Under the pieces are notes generated by a model, which saw nothing but the letters and a program-made list of their open reading frames with translations, was not told the origin of the DNA and ran no database searches. Below are positions 1 through 11,589 of a stretch of DNA of 64,000 nt, piece by piece. The stretch comes from Hydractinia symbiolongicarpus (lineage: Eukaryota; Cnidaria; Hydrozoa; Anthoathecata; Hydractiniidae): NCBI RefSeq assembly GCF_029227915.1, contig NC_079887.1, positions 27,279,650 through 27,343,649 on the forward strand. Reading direction: 5' to 3'. The position numbers and the translations under genes are program-made. Positions within the stretch are counted from its first letter, which is position 1. The number at the start of each line of letters is the position of its first letter.

Positions 1-1220
1 CCACTAAAACGCATAAGACTTGTAGTTTTTAAAAATGTTTTCATTTTTGATGAGACGCTGAATAAAAGAAGTTTAATCGCCGGCAAACGAAAACCCGCGA
101 TTTCCCGTAAATACCGGCTTGGCCCGTATAGTCAAAAGTATACAAAGAAAGTACCCGGGGGGAGTAAACTCATTTCCCGAACGATTTTTTAAATTATTTT
201 TTCACCACTAAAACGCATGAGACTTGTAGTTTTCAAAAATGTTTTCATTTTTGATGAGACGCTGAATAAAAGAAGTTTAATCGCCGGCAAACGAAAACCC
301 GCGATTTCCCGTAAATACCGGCTTGGCCCGTATAGTCAAAAGTATACAAAGAAAGTACCCGGGGGGAGTAAACTCATTTCCCGAACGATTTTTTAAATTA
401 TTTTTTCACCACTAAAACGCATGAGACTTGTAGTTTTCAAAAATGTTTTCATTTTTGATGAGACGCTGAATAAAAGAAGTTTAATCGGCGGCAAACGAAA
501 ACCAGCGACTTCCCGTAAATCCCGGGCTTGGCCCGTATAGTCATAAGTATACAAAGAAAGTACCCAGTGAGTAAACTCATTTCCCGAACGATTTTTTAAA
601 TTACTTTTTCACCACTAAAACGCATGAGACTTGTAGTTTTTAAAAATGTTTTCATTTCTGATGAGACGCTGAATAAAAGAAGTTTAATCGCCAGCAAACG
701 AAAACCTGCGATTTCCCGCAAATCCTGGACTCGGCCCGTATAGTCAAAAGTATACAAAGAAAGTTCCCAGGGAGTAAACTCATTTCCCAAACGATTTTTT
801 AAATTATTATTTCACCACTAAAACGCATAGGACTTGTAGTTTTTAAAAATGTTTTCATTTTTGATGAGACGCTGAATAAAAGAAGTTTAATCGCCGGCAA
901 ACGAAAACCTGCGATTTCCCTAAATCCCGGACTCGGCCCGTATAGTCAAAAGTATACAAAGAAAGTACCCAGGGAGTAAACTCATTTCCCGAACGATTTT
1001 TTAAATTATTTTTTCACCACTAAAACGCATGAAGATTTTTATTTTTCAAAAATGTTTTCATTTTTGATGAGACGCTGAATAAAAGAAGTTTAATCGCCGG
1101 CAAACGAAAACCTGCGATTTCCCGTAAATCCTGGACTCGGCCCGTATAGTCAAAAGTATACAAAGAAAGTACCCAGGGAGTAAACTCATTTCCCAAACGA
1201 TTTTTTAAATTATTATTTTA
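1..1220 (+). repeat. six mixed leading monomers
   Basis: Monomers start at 1, 205, 409, 612, 815 and 1017. The first two are nearly identical and carry an extra GG (CCCGGGGGGAG), which makes them 204 bp. The 409 monomer has CGGCGGCAAAC and AACCAGCGACTT. The one at 1017 has an aberrant head, GCATGAAGATTTTTATTTTTC. The order 409-612-815-1017 reappears near 7941-8955, so this stretch is half of a long-range duplication. No gene-like sequence is present. Confidence 0.9.
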
Positions 1221-4200
1221 CCACTAAAACGCATGAGACTTGTAGTTTTTAAAAATGTTTTTATTTTTGATGAGACGCTGAATAAAAGAAGTTTAATCGC
1301 CGGCAAACGAAAATCCGCGATTTCCCGTAAATCCCGGCTCGGCCCGTATAGTCAAAAGTATACAAAGAAAGTACCCAGGGAGTAAACTCATTTCCCGAAC
1401 GATTTTTTAAATTATTTTTTCACCACTAAAACGCATGAGACTTGTTGTTTTCAAAAATGTTTTCATTTTTGATGAGACGCTGAATAAAAGAAGTTTAATC
1501 GCCGGCAAACGAAAACCCGCGATTTCCCGTAAATCCCGGACTCGGCCCGTATAGTCAAAAGTATACAAAGAAAGTATCCAGGGAGTAAACTCATTTCCCG
1601 AACGATTTTTTAAATTATTTTTTCACCACTAAAACGCATAAGACTTGTAGTTTTTAAAAATGATTTCATTTTTGATGAGACGCTGAATAAAAGAAGTTTA
1701 ATCGCCGGCAAACGAAAACCCGCGATTTCCCGTAAATACCGGCTTGGCCCGTATAGTCAAAAGTATACAAAGAAAGTACCCGGGGAGTAAACTCATTTCC
1801 CGAACGATTTTTTAAATTATTTTTTCACCACTAAAACGCATGAGACTTGTAGTTTTCAAAAATGTTTTCATTTTTGATGAGACGCTGAATAAAAGAAGTT
1901 TAATCGGCGGCAAACAAAAACCAGCGACTTCCCGTAAATCCCGGGCTTGGCCCGTATAGTCATAAGTATACAAAGAAAGTACCCAGGGAGTAAACTCATT
2001 TCCCGAACGATTTTTTAAATTATTTTTTCACCACTAAAACGCATGACGCATGAGACTTGTAGTTTTCAAAAATGTTTTCATTTTTGATGAGACGCTGAAT
2101 AAAAGAAGTTTAATCGCCGGCAAACGAAAACCAGCGACTTCCCGTAAATCCCGGGCTTGGCCCGTATAGTCAAAAGTATACAAAGAAAGTACCCAGGGAG
2201 TAAACTCATTTCCCGAACAATTTTTTAAATTATTATTTTACCACTAAAACGCATGAGACTTGTAGTTTTTAAAAATGTTTTTATTTTTGATGAGACGCTG
2301 AATAAAAGAAGTTTAATCGCCGGCAAACGAAAATCCGCGATTTCCCGTAAATCCCGGCTCGGCCCGTATAGTCAAAAGTATACAAAGAAAGTACCCAGGG
2401 AGTAAACTCATTTCCCGAACGATTTTTTAAATTATTTTTTCACCACTAAAACGCATGAGACTTGTTGTTTTCAAAAATGTTTTCATTTTTGATGAGACGC
2501 TGAATAAAAGAAGTTTAATCGCCGGCAAACGAAAACCCGCGATTTCCCGTAAATCCCGGACTCGGCCCGTATAGTCAAAAGTATACAAAGAAAGTATCCA
2601 GGGAGTAAACTCATTTCCCGAACGATTTTTTAAATTATTTTTTCACCACTAAAACGCATAAGACTTGTAGTTTTTAAAAATGATTTCATTTTTGATGAGA
2701 CGCTGAATAAAAGAAGTTTAATCGCCGGCAAACGAAAACCCGCGATTTCCCGTAAATACCGGCTTGGCCCGTATAGTCAAAAGTATACAAAGAAAGTACC
2801 CGGGGAGTAAACTCATTTCCCGAACGATTTTTTAAATTATTTTTTCACCACTAAAACGCATGAGACTTGTAGTTTTCAAAAATGTTTTCATTTTTGATGA
2901 GACGCTGAATAAAAGAAGTTTAATCGGCGGCAAACAAAAACCAGCGACTTCCCGTAAATCCCGGGCTTGGCCCGTATAGTCATAAGTATACAAAGAAAGT
3001 ACCCAGGGAGTAAACTCATTTCCCGAACGATTTTTTAAATTATTTTTTCACCACTAAAACGCATGACGCATGAGACTTGTAGTTTTCAAAAATGTTTTCA
3101 TTTTTGATGAGACGCTGAATAAAAGAAGTTTAATCGCCGGCAAACGAAAACCAGCGACTTCCCGTAAATCCCGGGCTTGGCCCGTATAGTCAAAAGTATA
3201 CAAAGAAAGTATCCAGGGAGTAAACTCATTTCCCGAACGATTTTTTAAATTATTTTTTCACCACTAAAACGCATGAGACTTGTAGTTTTTAAAAATGATT
3301 TCATTTTTGATGAGACGCTGAATAAAAGAAGTTTAATCGCCGGCAAACGAAAATCCGCGATTTCCCGTAAATCCCGGCTCGGCCCGTATAGTCAAAAGTA
3401 TACAAAGAAAGTACCCAGGGAGTAAACTCATTTCCCGAACGATTTTTTAAATTATTTTTTCACCACTAAAACGCATGAGACTTGTTGTTTTCAAAAATGT
3501 TTTCATTTTTGATGAGACGCTGAATAAAAGAAGTTTAATCGCCGGCAAACGAAAACCCGCGATTTCCCGTAAATCCCGGACTCGGCCCGTATAGTCAAAA
3601 GTATACAAAGAAAGTATCCAGGGAGTAAACTCATTTCCCGAACGATTTTTTAAATTATTTTTTCACCACTAAAACGCATAAGACTTGTAGTTTTTAAAAA
3701 TGATTTCATTTTTGATGAGACGCTGAATAAAAGAAGTTTAATCGCCGGCAAACGAAAACCCGCGATTTCCCGTAAATACCGGCTTGGCCCGTATAGTCAA
3801 AAGTATACAAAGAAAGTACCCGGGGAGTAAACTCATTTCCCGAACGATTTTTTAAATTATTTTTTCACCACTAAAACGCATGAGACTTGTAGTTTTCAAA
3901 AATGTTTTCATTTTTGATGAGACGCTGAATAAAAGAAGTTTAATCGGCGGCAAACAAAAACCAGCGACTTCCCGTAAATCCCGGGCTTGGCCCGTATAGT
4001 CATAAGTATACAAAGAAAGTACCCAGGGAGTAAACTCATTTCCCGAACGATTTTTTAAATTATTTTTTCACCACTAAAACGCATGACGCATGAGACTTGT
4101 AGTTTTCAAAAATGTTTTCATTTTTGATGAGACGCTGAATAAAAGAAGTTTAATCGCCGGCAAACGAAAACCAGCGACTTCCCGTAAATCCCGGGCTTGG

Positions 4201-5300
4201 CCCGTATAGTCAAAAGTATACAAAGAAAGTACCCAGGGAGTAAACTCATTTCCCGAACAATTTTTTAAATTATTATTTTACCACTAAAACGCATGAGACT
4301 TGTAGTTTTTAAAAATGTTTTTATTTTTGATGAGACGCTGAATAAAAGAAGTTTAATCGCCGGCAAACGAAAATCCGCGATTTCCCGTAAATCCCGGCTC
4401 GGCCCGTATAGTCAAAAGTATACAAAGAAAGTACCCAGGGAGTAAACTCATTTCCCGAACGATTTTTTAAATTATTTTTTCACCACTAAAACGCATGAGA
4501 CTTGTTGTTTTCAAAAATGTTTTCATTTTTGATGAGACGCTGAATAAAAGAAGTTTAATCGCCGGCAAACGAAAACCCGCGATTTCCCGTAAATCCCGGA
4601 CTCGGCCCGTATAGTCAAAAGTATACAAAGAAAGTATCCAGGGAGTAAACTCATTTCCCGAACGATTTTTTAAATTATTTTTTCACCACTAAAACGCATA
4701 AGACTTGTAGTTTTTAAAAATGATTTCATTTTTGATGAGACGCTGAATAAAAGAAGTTTAATCGCCGGCAAACGAAAACCCGCGATTTCCCGTAAATACC
4801 GGCTTGGCCCGTATAGTCAAAAGTATACAAAGAAAGTACCCGGGGAGTAAACTCATTTCCCGAACGATTTTTTAAATTATTTTTTCACCACTAAAACGCA
4901 TGAGACTTGTAGTTTTCAAAAATGTTTTCATTTTTGATGAGACGCTGAATAAAAGAAGTTTAATCGGCGGCAAACAAAAACCAGCGACTTCCCGTAAATC
5001 CCGGGCTTGGCCCGTATAGTCATAAGTATACAAAGAAAGTACCCAGGGAGTAAACTCATTTCCCGAACGATTTTTTAAATTATTTTTTCACCACTAAAAC
5101 GCATGACGCATGAGACTTGTAGTTTTCAAAAATGTTTTCATTTTTGATGAGACGCTGAATAAAAGAAGTTTAATCGCCGGCAAACGAAAACCAGCGACTT
5201 CCCGTAAATCCCGGGCTTGGCCCGTATAGTCAAAAGTATACAAAGAAAGTATCCAGGGAGTAAACTCATTTCCCGAACGATTTTTTAAATTATTTTTTCA
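1221..5300 (+). repeat. five-monomer HOR, four full copies of 1,020 bp
   Basis: Copies begin at 1221, 2241, 3261 and 4281. Each holds monomers of 202, 203, 202, 203 and 210 bp, which sums to 1,020 bp. The order is A1 (AAATCCGCG, CCCGGCTCGG), A2 (TTGTTGTTTTC), A3 (GCATAAGAC, AAAATGATTTC, AATACCGG), A4 (CGGCGGCAAACAAAAACC) and A5 (seven-base duplication in the head). Copies are almost identical by eye. Differences are concentrated at the A5/A1 junction, which alternates between two states. This implies very recent homogenisation. Confidence 0.95.
2041..2054 (+). repeat. 7-bp tandem duplication (GCATGAC) defining subtype A5
   Basis: GCATGACGCATGAG replaces the single GCATGAG of other monomers, giving 210-bp monomers. 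The same duplication is at 3061, 4081, 5101, 5716 and 28019. It marks one monomer lineage: five copies within the 1-6 kb HOR and one isolated copy 22 kb further right. Confidence 0.95.
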
Positions 5301-5915
5301 CCACTAAAACGCATAAGACTTGTAGTTTTTAAAAATGATTTCATTTTTGATGAGACGCTGAATAAAAGAAGTTTAATCGCCGGCAAACGAAAACCCGCGA
5401 TTTCCCGTAAATACCGGCTTGGCCCGTAAAGTCAAAAGTATACAAAGAAAGTACCCGGGGAGTAAACTCATTTCCCGAACGATTTTTTAAATTATTTTTT
5501 CACCACTAAAACGCATGAGACTTGTAGTTTTCAAAAATGTTTTCATTTTTGATGAGACGCTGAATAAAAGAAGTTTAATCGGCGGCAAACAAAAACCAGC
5601 GACTTCCCGTAAATCCCGGGCTTGGCCCGTATAGTCATAAGTATACAAAGAAAGTACCCAGGGAGTAAACTCATTTCCCGAACGATTTTTTAAATTATTT
5701 TTTCACCAGTAAAACGCATGACGCATGAGACTTGTAGTTTTCAAAAATGTTTTCATTTTTGATGAGACGCTGAATAAAAGAAGTTTAATCGCCGGCAAAC
5801 GAAAACCAGCGACTTCCCGTAAATCCCGGGCTTGGCCCGTATAGTCAAAAGTATACAAAGAAAGTACCCAGGGAGTAAACTCATTTCCCGAACAATTTTT
5901 TAAATTATTTTTTCA
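5301..5915 (+). repeat. truncated fifth HOR copy (A3-A4-A5 only)
   Basis: Monomers at 5301, 5503 and 5706 match A3, A4 and A5; A1 and A2 are missing. The preceding A5 (5091-5300) ends in A2-like sequence (GTATCCAGGG), which suggests an exchange between an A5 and an A2 that removed the intervening monomer(s). The 5706 copy has CCAGTAAAAC, elsewhere typical of subtype E, together with the A5 seven-base duplication. Confidence 0.88.
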
Positions 5916-6522
5916 CCACTAAAACGCATAAGACTTGTAGTTTTTAAAAATGTTTTCACTTTTGTTGAGACGCTGAATAAAAGAAGTTTAATCGCCGGCA
6001 AACGAAAATCCGCGGTTTCCCGTAATCCCGGGCTTGGCCCGTATAGTCAAAAGTATACAAAGAAAGTACCCAGGGAGTAAACTCATTTCCCGAACGATTT
6101 TTTATATTATTTTTTTACCACTAAACGCATGAGACTTGTAGTTTTCAAAAATATTTTCATATTTGATGGGACGCTGAATAAAGGAAGTTTAATCGCCGGC
6201 AAACGAAAATCCGCGATTTCCCGTAAATCCCGGACTCGGCCCGTATAGTCAAAAGTATACAAAGAAAGTACCCAAGGAGTAAACTCATTTCCCGAACGAT
6301 TTTTTGAATTATTTTTTCACCACTAAAACGCATGAGACTTGTAGTTTTCAAAAATGTTTTCATTTTTGATGAGACGCTTAATAAAAGAGGTTTAATCACC
6401 GGCAAACGATATCCCCCGTTTTCCCGTATATCCGGGTCTTGGCCCGTATAGTCGAATGTATACAAAGAAAGTACCCAGGGAGTAAACTCATTTCCCGAAC
6501 GATTTTTTAAATTTTTTTTTCA
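5916..6522 (+). repeat. 607-bp trimer, also found at 29634-30240
   Basis: Monomers start at 5916 (TTTTCACTTTTG head, CCCGTAATCCCGGG centre), 6118 (subtype B) and 6320 (C-like: GAGGTTTAATC, AACGATATCCC). The same three in the same order, with the same total length of 607 bp, occur at 29634-30240. Differences are scattered single bases. The following monomer at 6523 also shares the unusual AAAACTAAAACG head with the one at 30241. Confidence 0.9.
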
Positions 6523-8346
6523 AAACTAAAACGCATGAGACTTGTAGTTTTCAAAAATATTTTCATTTTTGATGAGACGCTGAATAAAAGAAGTTTAATC
6601 GCCGGCAAACGAAAACCTGCGATTTCCCGTAAATCCTGGACTCGGCCCGTATAGTCAAAAGTATACAAAGAAAGTACCCAGGGAGTAAACTCATTTCCCA
6701 AACGATTTTTTAAATTATTATTTCACCACTAAAACGCATGAGACTTGTAGTTTTCAAGAATGTTTTCATTTTTGATGAGACGCTGAATAAAAGCAGTTTA
6801 ATCGCCGGCAAACGAAAATCCGCGATTTCCCGTTATCCCGGGCTTGGCCCGTATAGTCAAAAGTATACAAAGAAAGTACCCAGGGAGTAAACTCATTTCC
6901 CGAACGATTTTTTATATTATTTTTTTACCACTAAACGCATAAGACTTGTAGTTTTTAAAAATGTTTTCATTTTTGATGAGACGCTGAATAAAAGAAGTTT
7001 AATCGCCGGCAAACGAAAACCCGCGATTTCCCGTAAATACCGGCTTGGCCCGTATAGTCAAAAGTATACAAAGAAAGTACCCGGGGGGAGTAAACTCATT
7101 TCCCGAACGATTTTTTAAATTATTTTTTCACCACTAAAACGCATGAGAATTTTAGTTTTCAAAAATGTTTTCATTTTTGATGAGACGCTGAATAAAACCA
7201 GTTTAATCGCCGGCAAACGAAAACCTGCGATTTCCCTAAATCCCAGACTCGGCCCGCATAGTCAAAAGTATACAAAGAAAGCACCCAGGGAGTAAACTCA
7301 TTTCCCGAACGATTTTTTAAATTACTTTTTCACCACTAAAACGCATGAGACTTGTAGTTTTTAAAAATGTTTTCATTTTTGATGAGACGCTGAATAAAAG
7401 AAGTTTAATCGCCGGCAAACGAAAACCTGCGATTTCCCGTAAATCCTGGACTCGGCCCGTATAGTCAAAAGTATACAAAGAAAGTACCCAGGGAGTAAAC
7501 TCATTTCCCAAACGATTTTTTAAATTATTATTTCACCACTAAAACGCATGAGACTTGTAGTTTTCAAGAATGTTTTCATTTTTGATGAGACGCTGAATAA
7601 AAGCAGTTTAATCGCCGGCAAACGAAAATCCGCGATTTCCCGTTATCCCGGGCTTGGCCCGTATAGTCAAAAGTATACAAAGAAAGTACCCAGGGAGTAA
7701 ACTCATTTCCCGAACGATTTTTTATATTATTTTTTTACCACTAAACGCATAAGACTTGTAGTTTTTAAAAATGTTTTCATTTTTGATGAGACGCTGAATA
7801 AAAGAAGTTTAATCGCCGGCAAACGAAAACCCGCGATTTCCCGTAAATACCGGCTTGGCCCGTATAGTCAAAAGTATACAAAGAAAGTACCCGGGGGGAG
7901 TAAACTCATTTCCCGAACGATTTTTTAAATTATTTTTTCACCACTAAAACGCATGAGACTTGTAGTTTTCAAAAATGTTTTCATTTTTGATGAGACGCTG
8001 AATAAAAGAAGTTTAATCGGCGGCAAACGAAAACCAGCGACTTCCCGTAAATCCCGGGCTTGGCCCGTATAGTCATAAGTATACAAAGAAAGTACCCAGG
8101 GAGTAAACTCATTTCCCGAACGATTTTTTAAATTACTTTTTCACCACTAAAACGCATGAGACTTGTAGTTTTTAAAAATGTTTTCAATTCTGATGAGACG
8201 CTGAATAAAAGAAGTTTAATCGCCGGCAAACGAAAACCTGCGATTTCCCGCAAATCCTGGACTCGGCCCGTATAGTCAAAAGTATACAAAGAAAGTACCC
8301 AGGGAGTAAACTCATTTCCCAAACGATTTTTTAAATTATTATTTCA
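6523..8346 (+). repeat. four-monomer HOR (~811 bp)
   Basis: Monomer starts are 6523, 6726, 6928, 7131, then 7333, 7536, 7738, 7941, then 8144. Positions 1-3 of each unit match: an AAACCTGCG / AATCCTGGACTCGG monomer, one with CAAGAATG and CCCGTTATCCCGGG, then one with GCATAAG and CCCGGGGGGAG. The fourth slot differs: subtype F (GAGAATTTTAG, AAAACCAG) at 7131 but a CGGCGGCAAAC monomer at 7941. The array therefore contains at least one replaced slot. No coding sequence is seen. Confidence 0.88.
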
Positions 8347-8955
8347 CCACTAAAACGCATGAGACTTGTAGTTTTCAAGAATGTTTTCATTTTTGATGAG
8401 ACGCTGAATAAAAGCAGTTTAATCGCCGGCAAACGAAAACCCGCGATTTCCCGTAAATCCCGGGCTTGGCACGTATAGTCGAATGTATACAAAGAAAGTA
8501 CCCTGAGAGTAAACTCATTTCGAGAACAATTTTTTAAATTATTTTTTCACCACTAAAACGCATAAGACTTGTAGTTTTTAAAAATGTTTTCATTTTTGAT
8601 GAGACGCTGAATAAAAGAAGTTTAATCGCCGGCAAACGAAAACCTGCGATTTCCCTAAATCCCGGACTCGGCCCGTATAGTCAAAAGTATACAAAGAAAG
8701 TACCCAGGGAGTAAACTCATTTCCCGAACGATTTTTTAAATTATTTTTTCACCACTAAAACGCATGAAGATTTTTATTTTTCAAAAATGTTTTCATTTTT
8801 GATGAGACGCTGAATAAAAGAAGTTTAATCGCCGGCAAACGAAAACCTGCGATTTCCCGTAAATCCTGGACTCGGCCCGTATAGTCAAAAGTATACAAAG
8901 AAAGTACCCAGGGAGTAAACTCATTTCCCAAACGATTTTTTAAATTATTATTTTA
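8347..8955 (+). repeat. three monomers repeating the window start
   Basis: Monomers at 8550 and 8752 match those at 815 and 1017, including the rare GCATGAAGATTTTTATTTTTC head. The monomer at 8347 (CAAGAATG, GGCACGTATAGTCGAATG, CCCTGAGAG) is extra relative to the first copy. The pairing offset is 7,532 bp before it and 7,735 bp after it. Confidence 0.85.
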
Positions 8956-11589
8956 CCACTAAAACGCATGAGACTTGTAGTTTTTAAAAATGTTTTTATT
9001 TTTGATGAGACGCTGAATAAAAGAAGTTTAATCGCCGGCAAACGAAAACCTGCAATTTCCCGTAAATCCTGGACTCGGCCCGTATAGTCAAAAGTATACA
9101 AAGAAAGTACCCAGGGAGTAAACTCATTTCCAGAACGATTTTTTAAATTATTTTTTCACCACTAAAACGCATAAGACTTGTAGTTTTAAAAAATGTTTTC
9201 ATTTTTGATGACACGCTGAATAAAAGAAGTTTAATCGCCGGCAAACGAAAACCCGCGATTTCCCGTAAATCCCGGGCTTGGCCCGTATAGTCAAAAGTAT
9301 ACAAAGAAAGTACCCAGGGAGTAAACTCATTTTCCGAACGATTTTTTATATTATTTTTTTACCACTAAACGCATGAGACTTGTAGTTTTCAAAAATATTT
9401 TCATATTTGATAGGACGCTGTATAAAAGAAGTTTAATCGCCGGCAAACGAAAATCCGCGATTTCCCGTAAATCCCGGACTCGGCCCGTATAGTCAAAAGT
9501 ATTCAAAGAAAGTACCCAGGGAGTAAACTCATTTCCCGAACGATTTTTTAAATTATTTTTCACCACTAAAACGCATGAGAATTTTATTTTTCAAAAATGT
9601 TTTCATTTTTGATGAGACGCTGAATAAAAGAAGATTAATCGCCGGCAAACGAAAACCTGCGATTTCCCGTAAATCCTGGACTCGGCCCGTATAGTCAAAA
9701 GTATACAAAGAAAGTACCCAGGGAGTAAACTCATTTCCCAAACGATTTTTTAAATTATTATTTTACCACTAAAACGCATGAGACTTGTAGTTTTTAAAAA
9801 TGTTTTTATTTTTGATGAGACGCTGAATAAAAGAAGTTTAATCGCCGGCAAACGAAAACCTGCGATTTCCCGTAAATCCTGGACTCGTCCCGTATAGTCA
9901 AAAGTATACAAAGAAAGTACCCTGGGAGTAAAGTCATTTCCAGAACGATTTTTTAAATTATTTTTTCACCACTAAAACGCATAAGACTTGTAGTTTTTAA
10001 AAATGTTTTCATTTTTGATGAGACGCTGAATAAAAGAAGTTTAATCGCCGGCAAACGAAAACCCGCGATTTCCCTTAAATCCCGGGCTTGGCCCGTATAG
10101 TCAAAAGTATACAAAGAAAGTACCCAGGGAGTAAACTCATTTCCCGAACGATTTTTTATATTATTTTTTTACCACTAAACGCATGAGACTTGTAGTTTTC
10201 AAAAATATTTTCATATTTGATGGGACGCTGTATAAAAGAAGTTTAATCGCCGGCAAACGAAAACCTGCGATTTCCCGTAAATCCTGGACTCGGCCCGTAT
10301 AGTCAAAAGTATACAAAGAAAGTACCCAGGGAGTAAAGTCATTTCCAGAACGATTTTTTAAATTATTTTTTCACCACTAAAACGCATAAGACTTGTAGTT
10401 TTTAAAAATGTTTTTATTTTTGATGAGACGCTGAATAAAAGAAGTTTAATCGCCGGCAAACGAAAACCCGCGATTTCCCTTAAATCCCGGGCTTTGCCCG
10501 TATAGTCAAAAGTATACAAAGAAAGTACCCAGGGAGTAAACTCATTTCCCGAACGATTTTTTAAATTATTATTTTACCACTAAAACGCATGAGACTTGTA
10601 GTTTTTAAAAATGTTTTTATTTTTGATGAGACGCTGAATAAAAGAAGTTTAATCGCCGGCAAACGAAAACCTGCGATTTCCCGTAAATCCTGGACTCGGC
10701 CCGTATAGTCAAAAGTATACAAAGAAAGTACCCAGGGAGTAAAGTCATTTCCAGAACGATTTTTTAAATTATTTTTTCACCACTAAAACGCATAAGACTT
10801 GTAGTTTTTAAAAATGTTTTCATTTTTGATGAGACGCTGAATAAAAGAAGTTTAATCGCCGGCAAACGAAAACCCGCGATTTCCCTTAAATCCCGGGCTT
10901 GGCCCGTATAGTCAAAAGTATACAAAGAAAGTACCCAGGGAGTAAACTCATTTCCCGAACGATTTTTTATATTATTTTTTTACCACTAAACGCATAAGAC
11001 TTGTAGTTTTTAAAAATGTTTTCATTTTTGATGAGACGCTGTATAAAAGAAGTTTAATCGCCGGCAAACGAAAACCTGCGATTTCCCGTAAATCCTGGAC
11101 TCGGCCCGTATAGTCAAAAGTATACAAAGAAAGTACCCAGGGAGTAAAGTCATTTCCAGAACGATTTTTTAAATTATTTTTTCACCACTAAAACGCATAA
11201 GACTTGTAGTTTTTAAAAATGTTTTCATTTTTGATGAGACGCTGAATAAAAGAAGTTTAATCGCCGGCAAACGAAAACCCGCGATTTCCCTTAAATCCCG
11301 GGCTTGGCCTGTATAGTCAAAAGTATACAAAGAAAGTACCCAGGGAGTAAACTCATTTCCCGAACGATTTTTTATATTATTTTTTTACCACTAAACGCAT
11401 GAGACTTGTAGTTTTCAAAAATATTTTCATATTTGATGGGACGCTGTATAAAAGAAGTTTAATCGCCGGCAAACGAAAATCCGCGATTTCCCGTAAATCC
11501 CGGACTCGGCCCGTATAGTCAAAAGTATACAAAGAAAGTACCCAGGGAGTAAACTCATTTCCCGAACGATTTTTTAAATTATTTTTTCA
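8956..11589 (+). repeat. four-monomer HOR (~810 bp) with shortened hybrids
   Basis: Units begin at 8956 and 9766 and the pattern resumes at 10577. The order is X (TTTTACCAC head, GTTTTTATTTTTG), Y (GCATAAG, TATATTA tail), Z (subtype B, ATATTTGATGGG) and W (9563). In the second and third units Z fuses to X-type sequence (10172-10373, 10983-11184; CCTGCG...AATCCTGG) and W is absent, giving local two-monomer steps such as 10780 to 11185 (405 bp). AAAGTCATTTCC is a private variant here. Confidence 0.85.

Noticed and set aside
1221-5300. CRISPR-like array
   Set aside because: Repeats are contiguous 202-210-bp monomers without unique spacers; there is no short direct repeat with variable spacers and no cas-like gene.
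1221-5300. Possible assembly artefact (false repeat expansion)
   Set aside because: The copies carry real, ordered differences (alternating junctions and a hybrid monomer), which simple assembly stuttering would not create. It cannot be excluded without reads.
6157-6465. 102-codon minus-strand frame with a near-identical partner at 29875-30183
   Set aside because: The likeness is explained by the 607-bp trimer duplication at the DNA level. The frame crosses a monomer boundary and is not kept in other monomers of the same subtypes.
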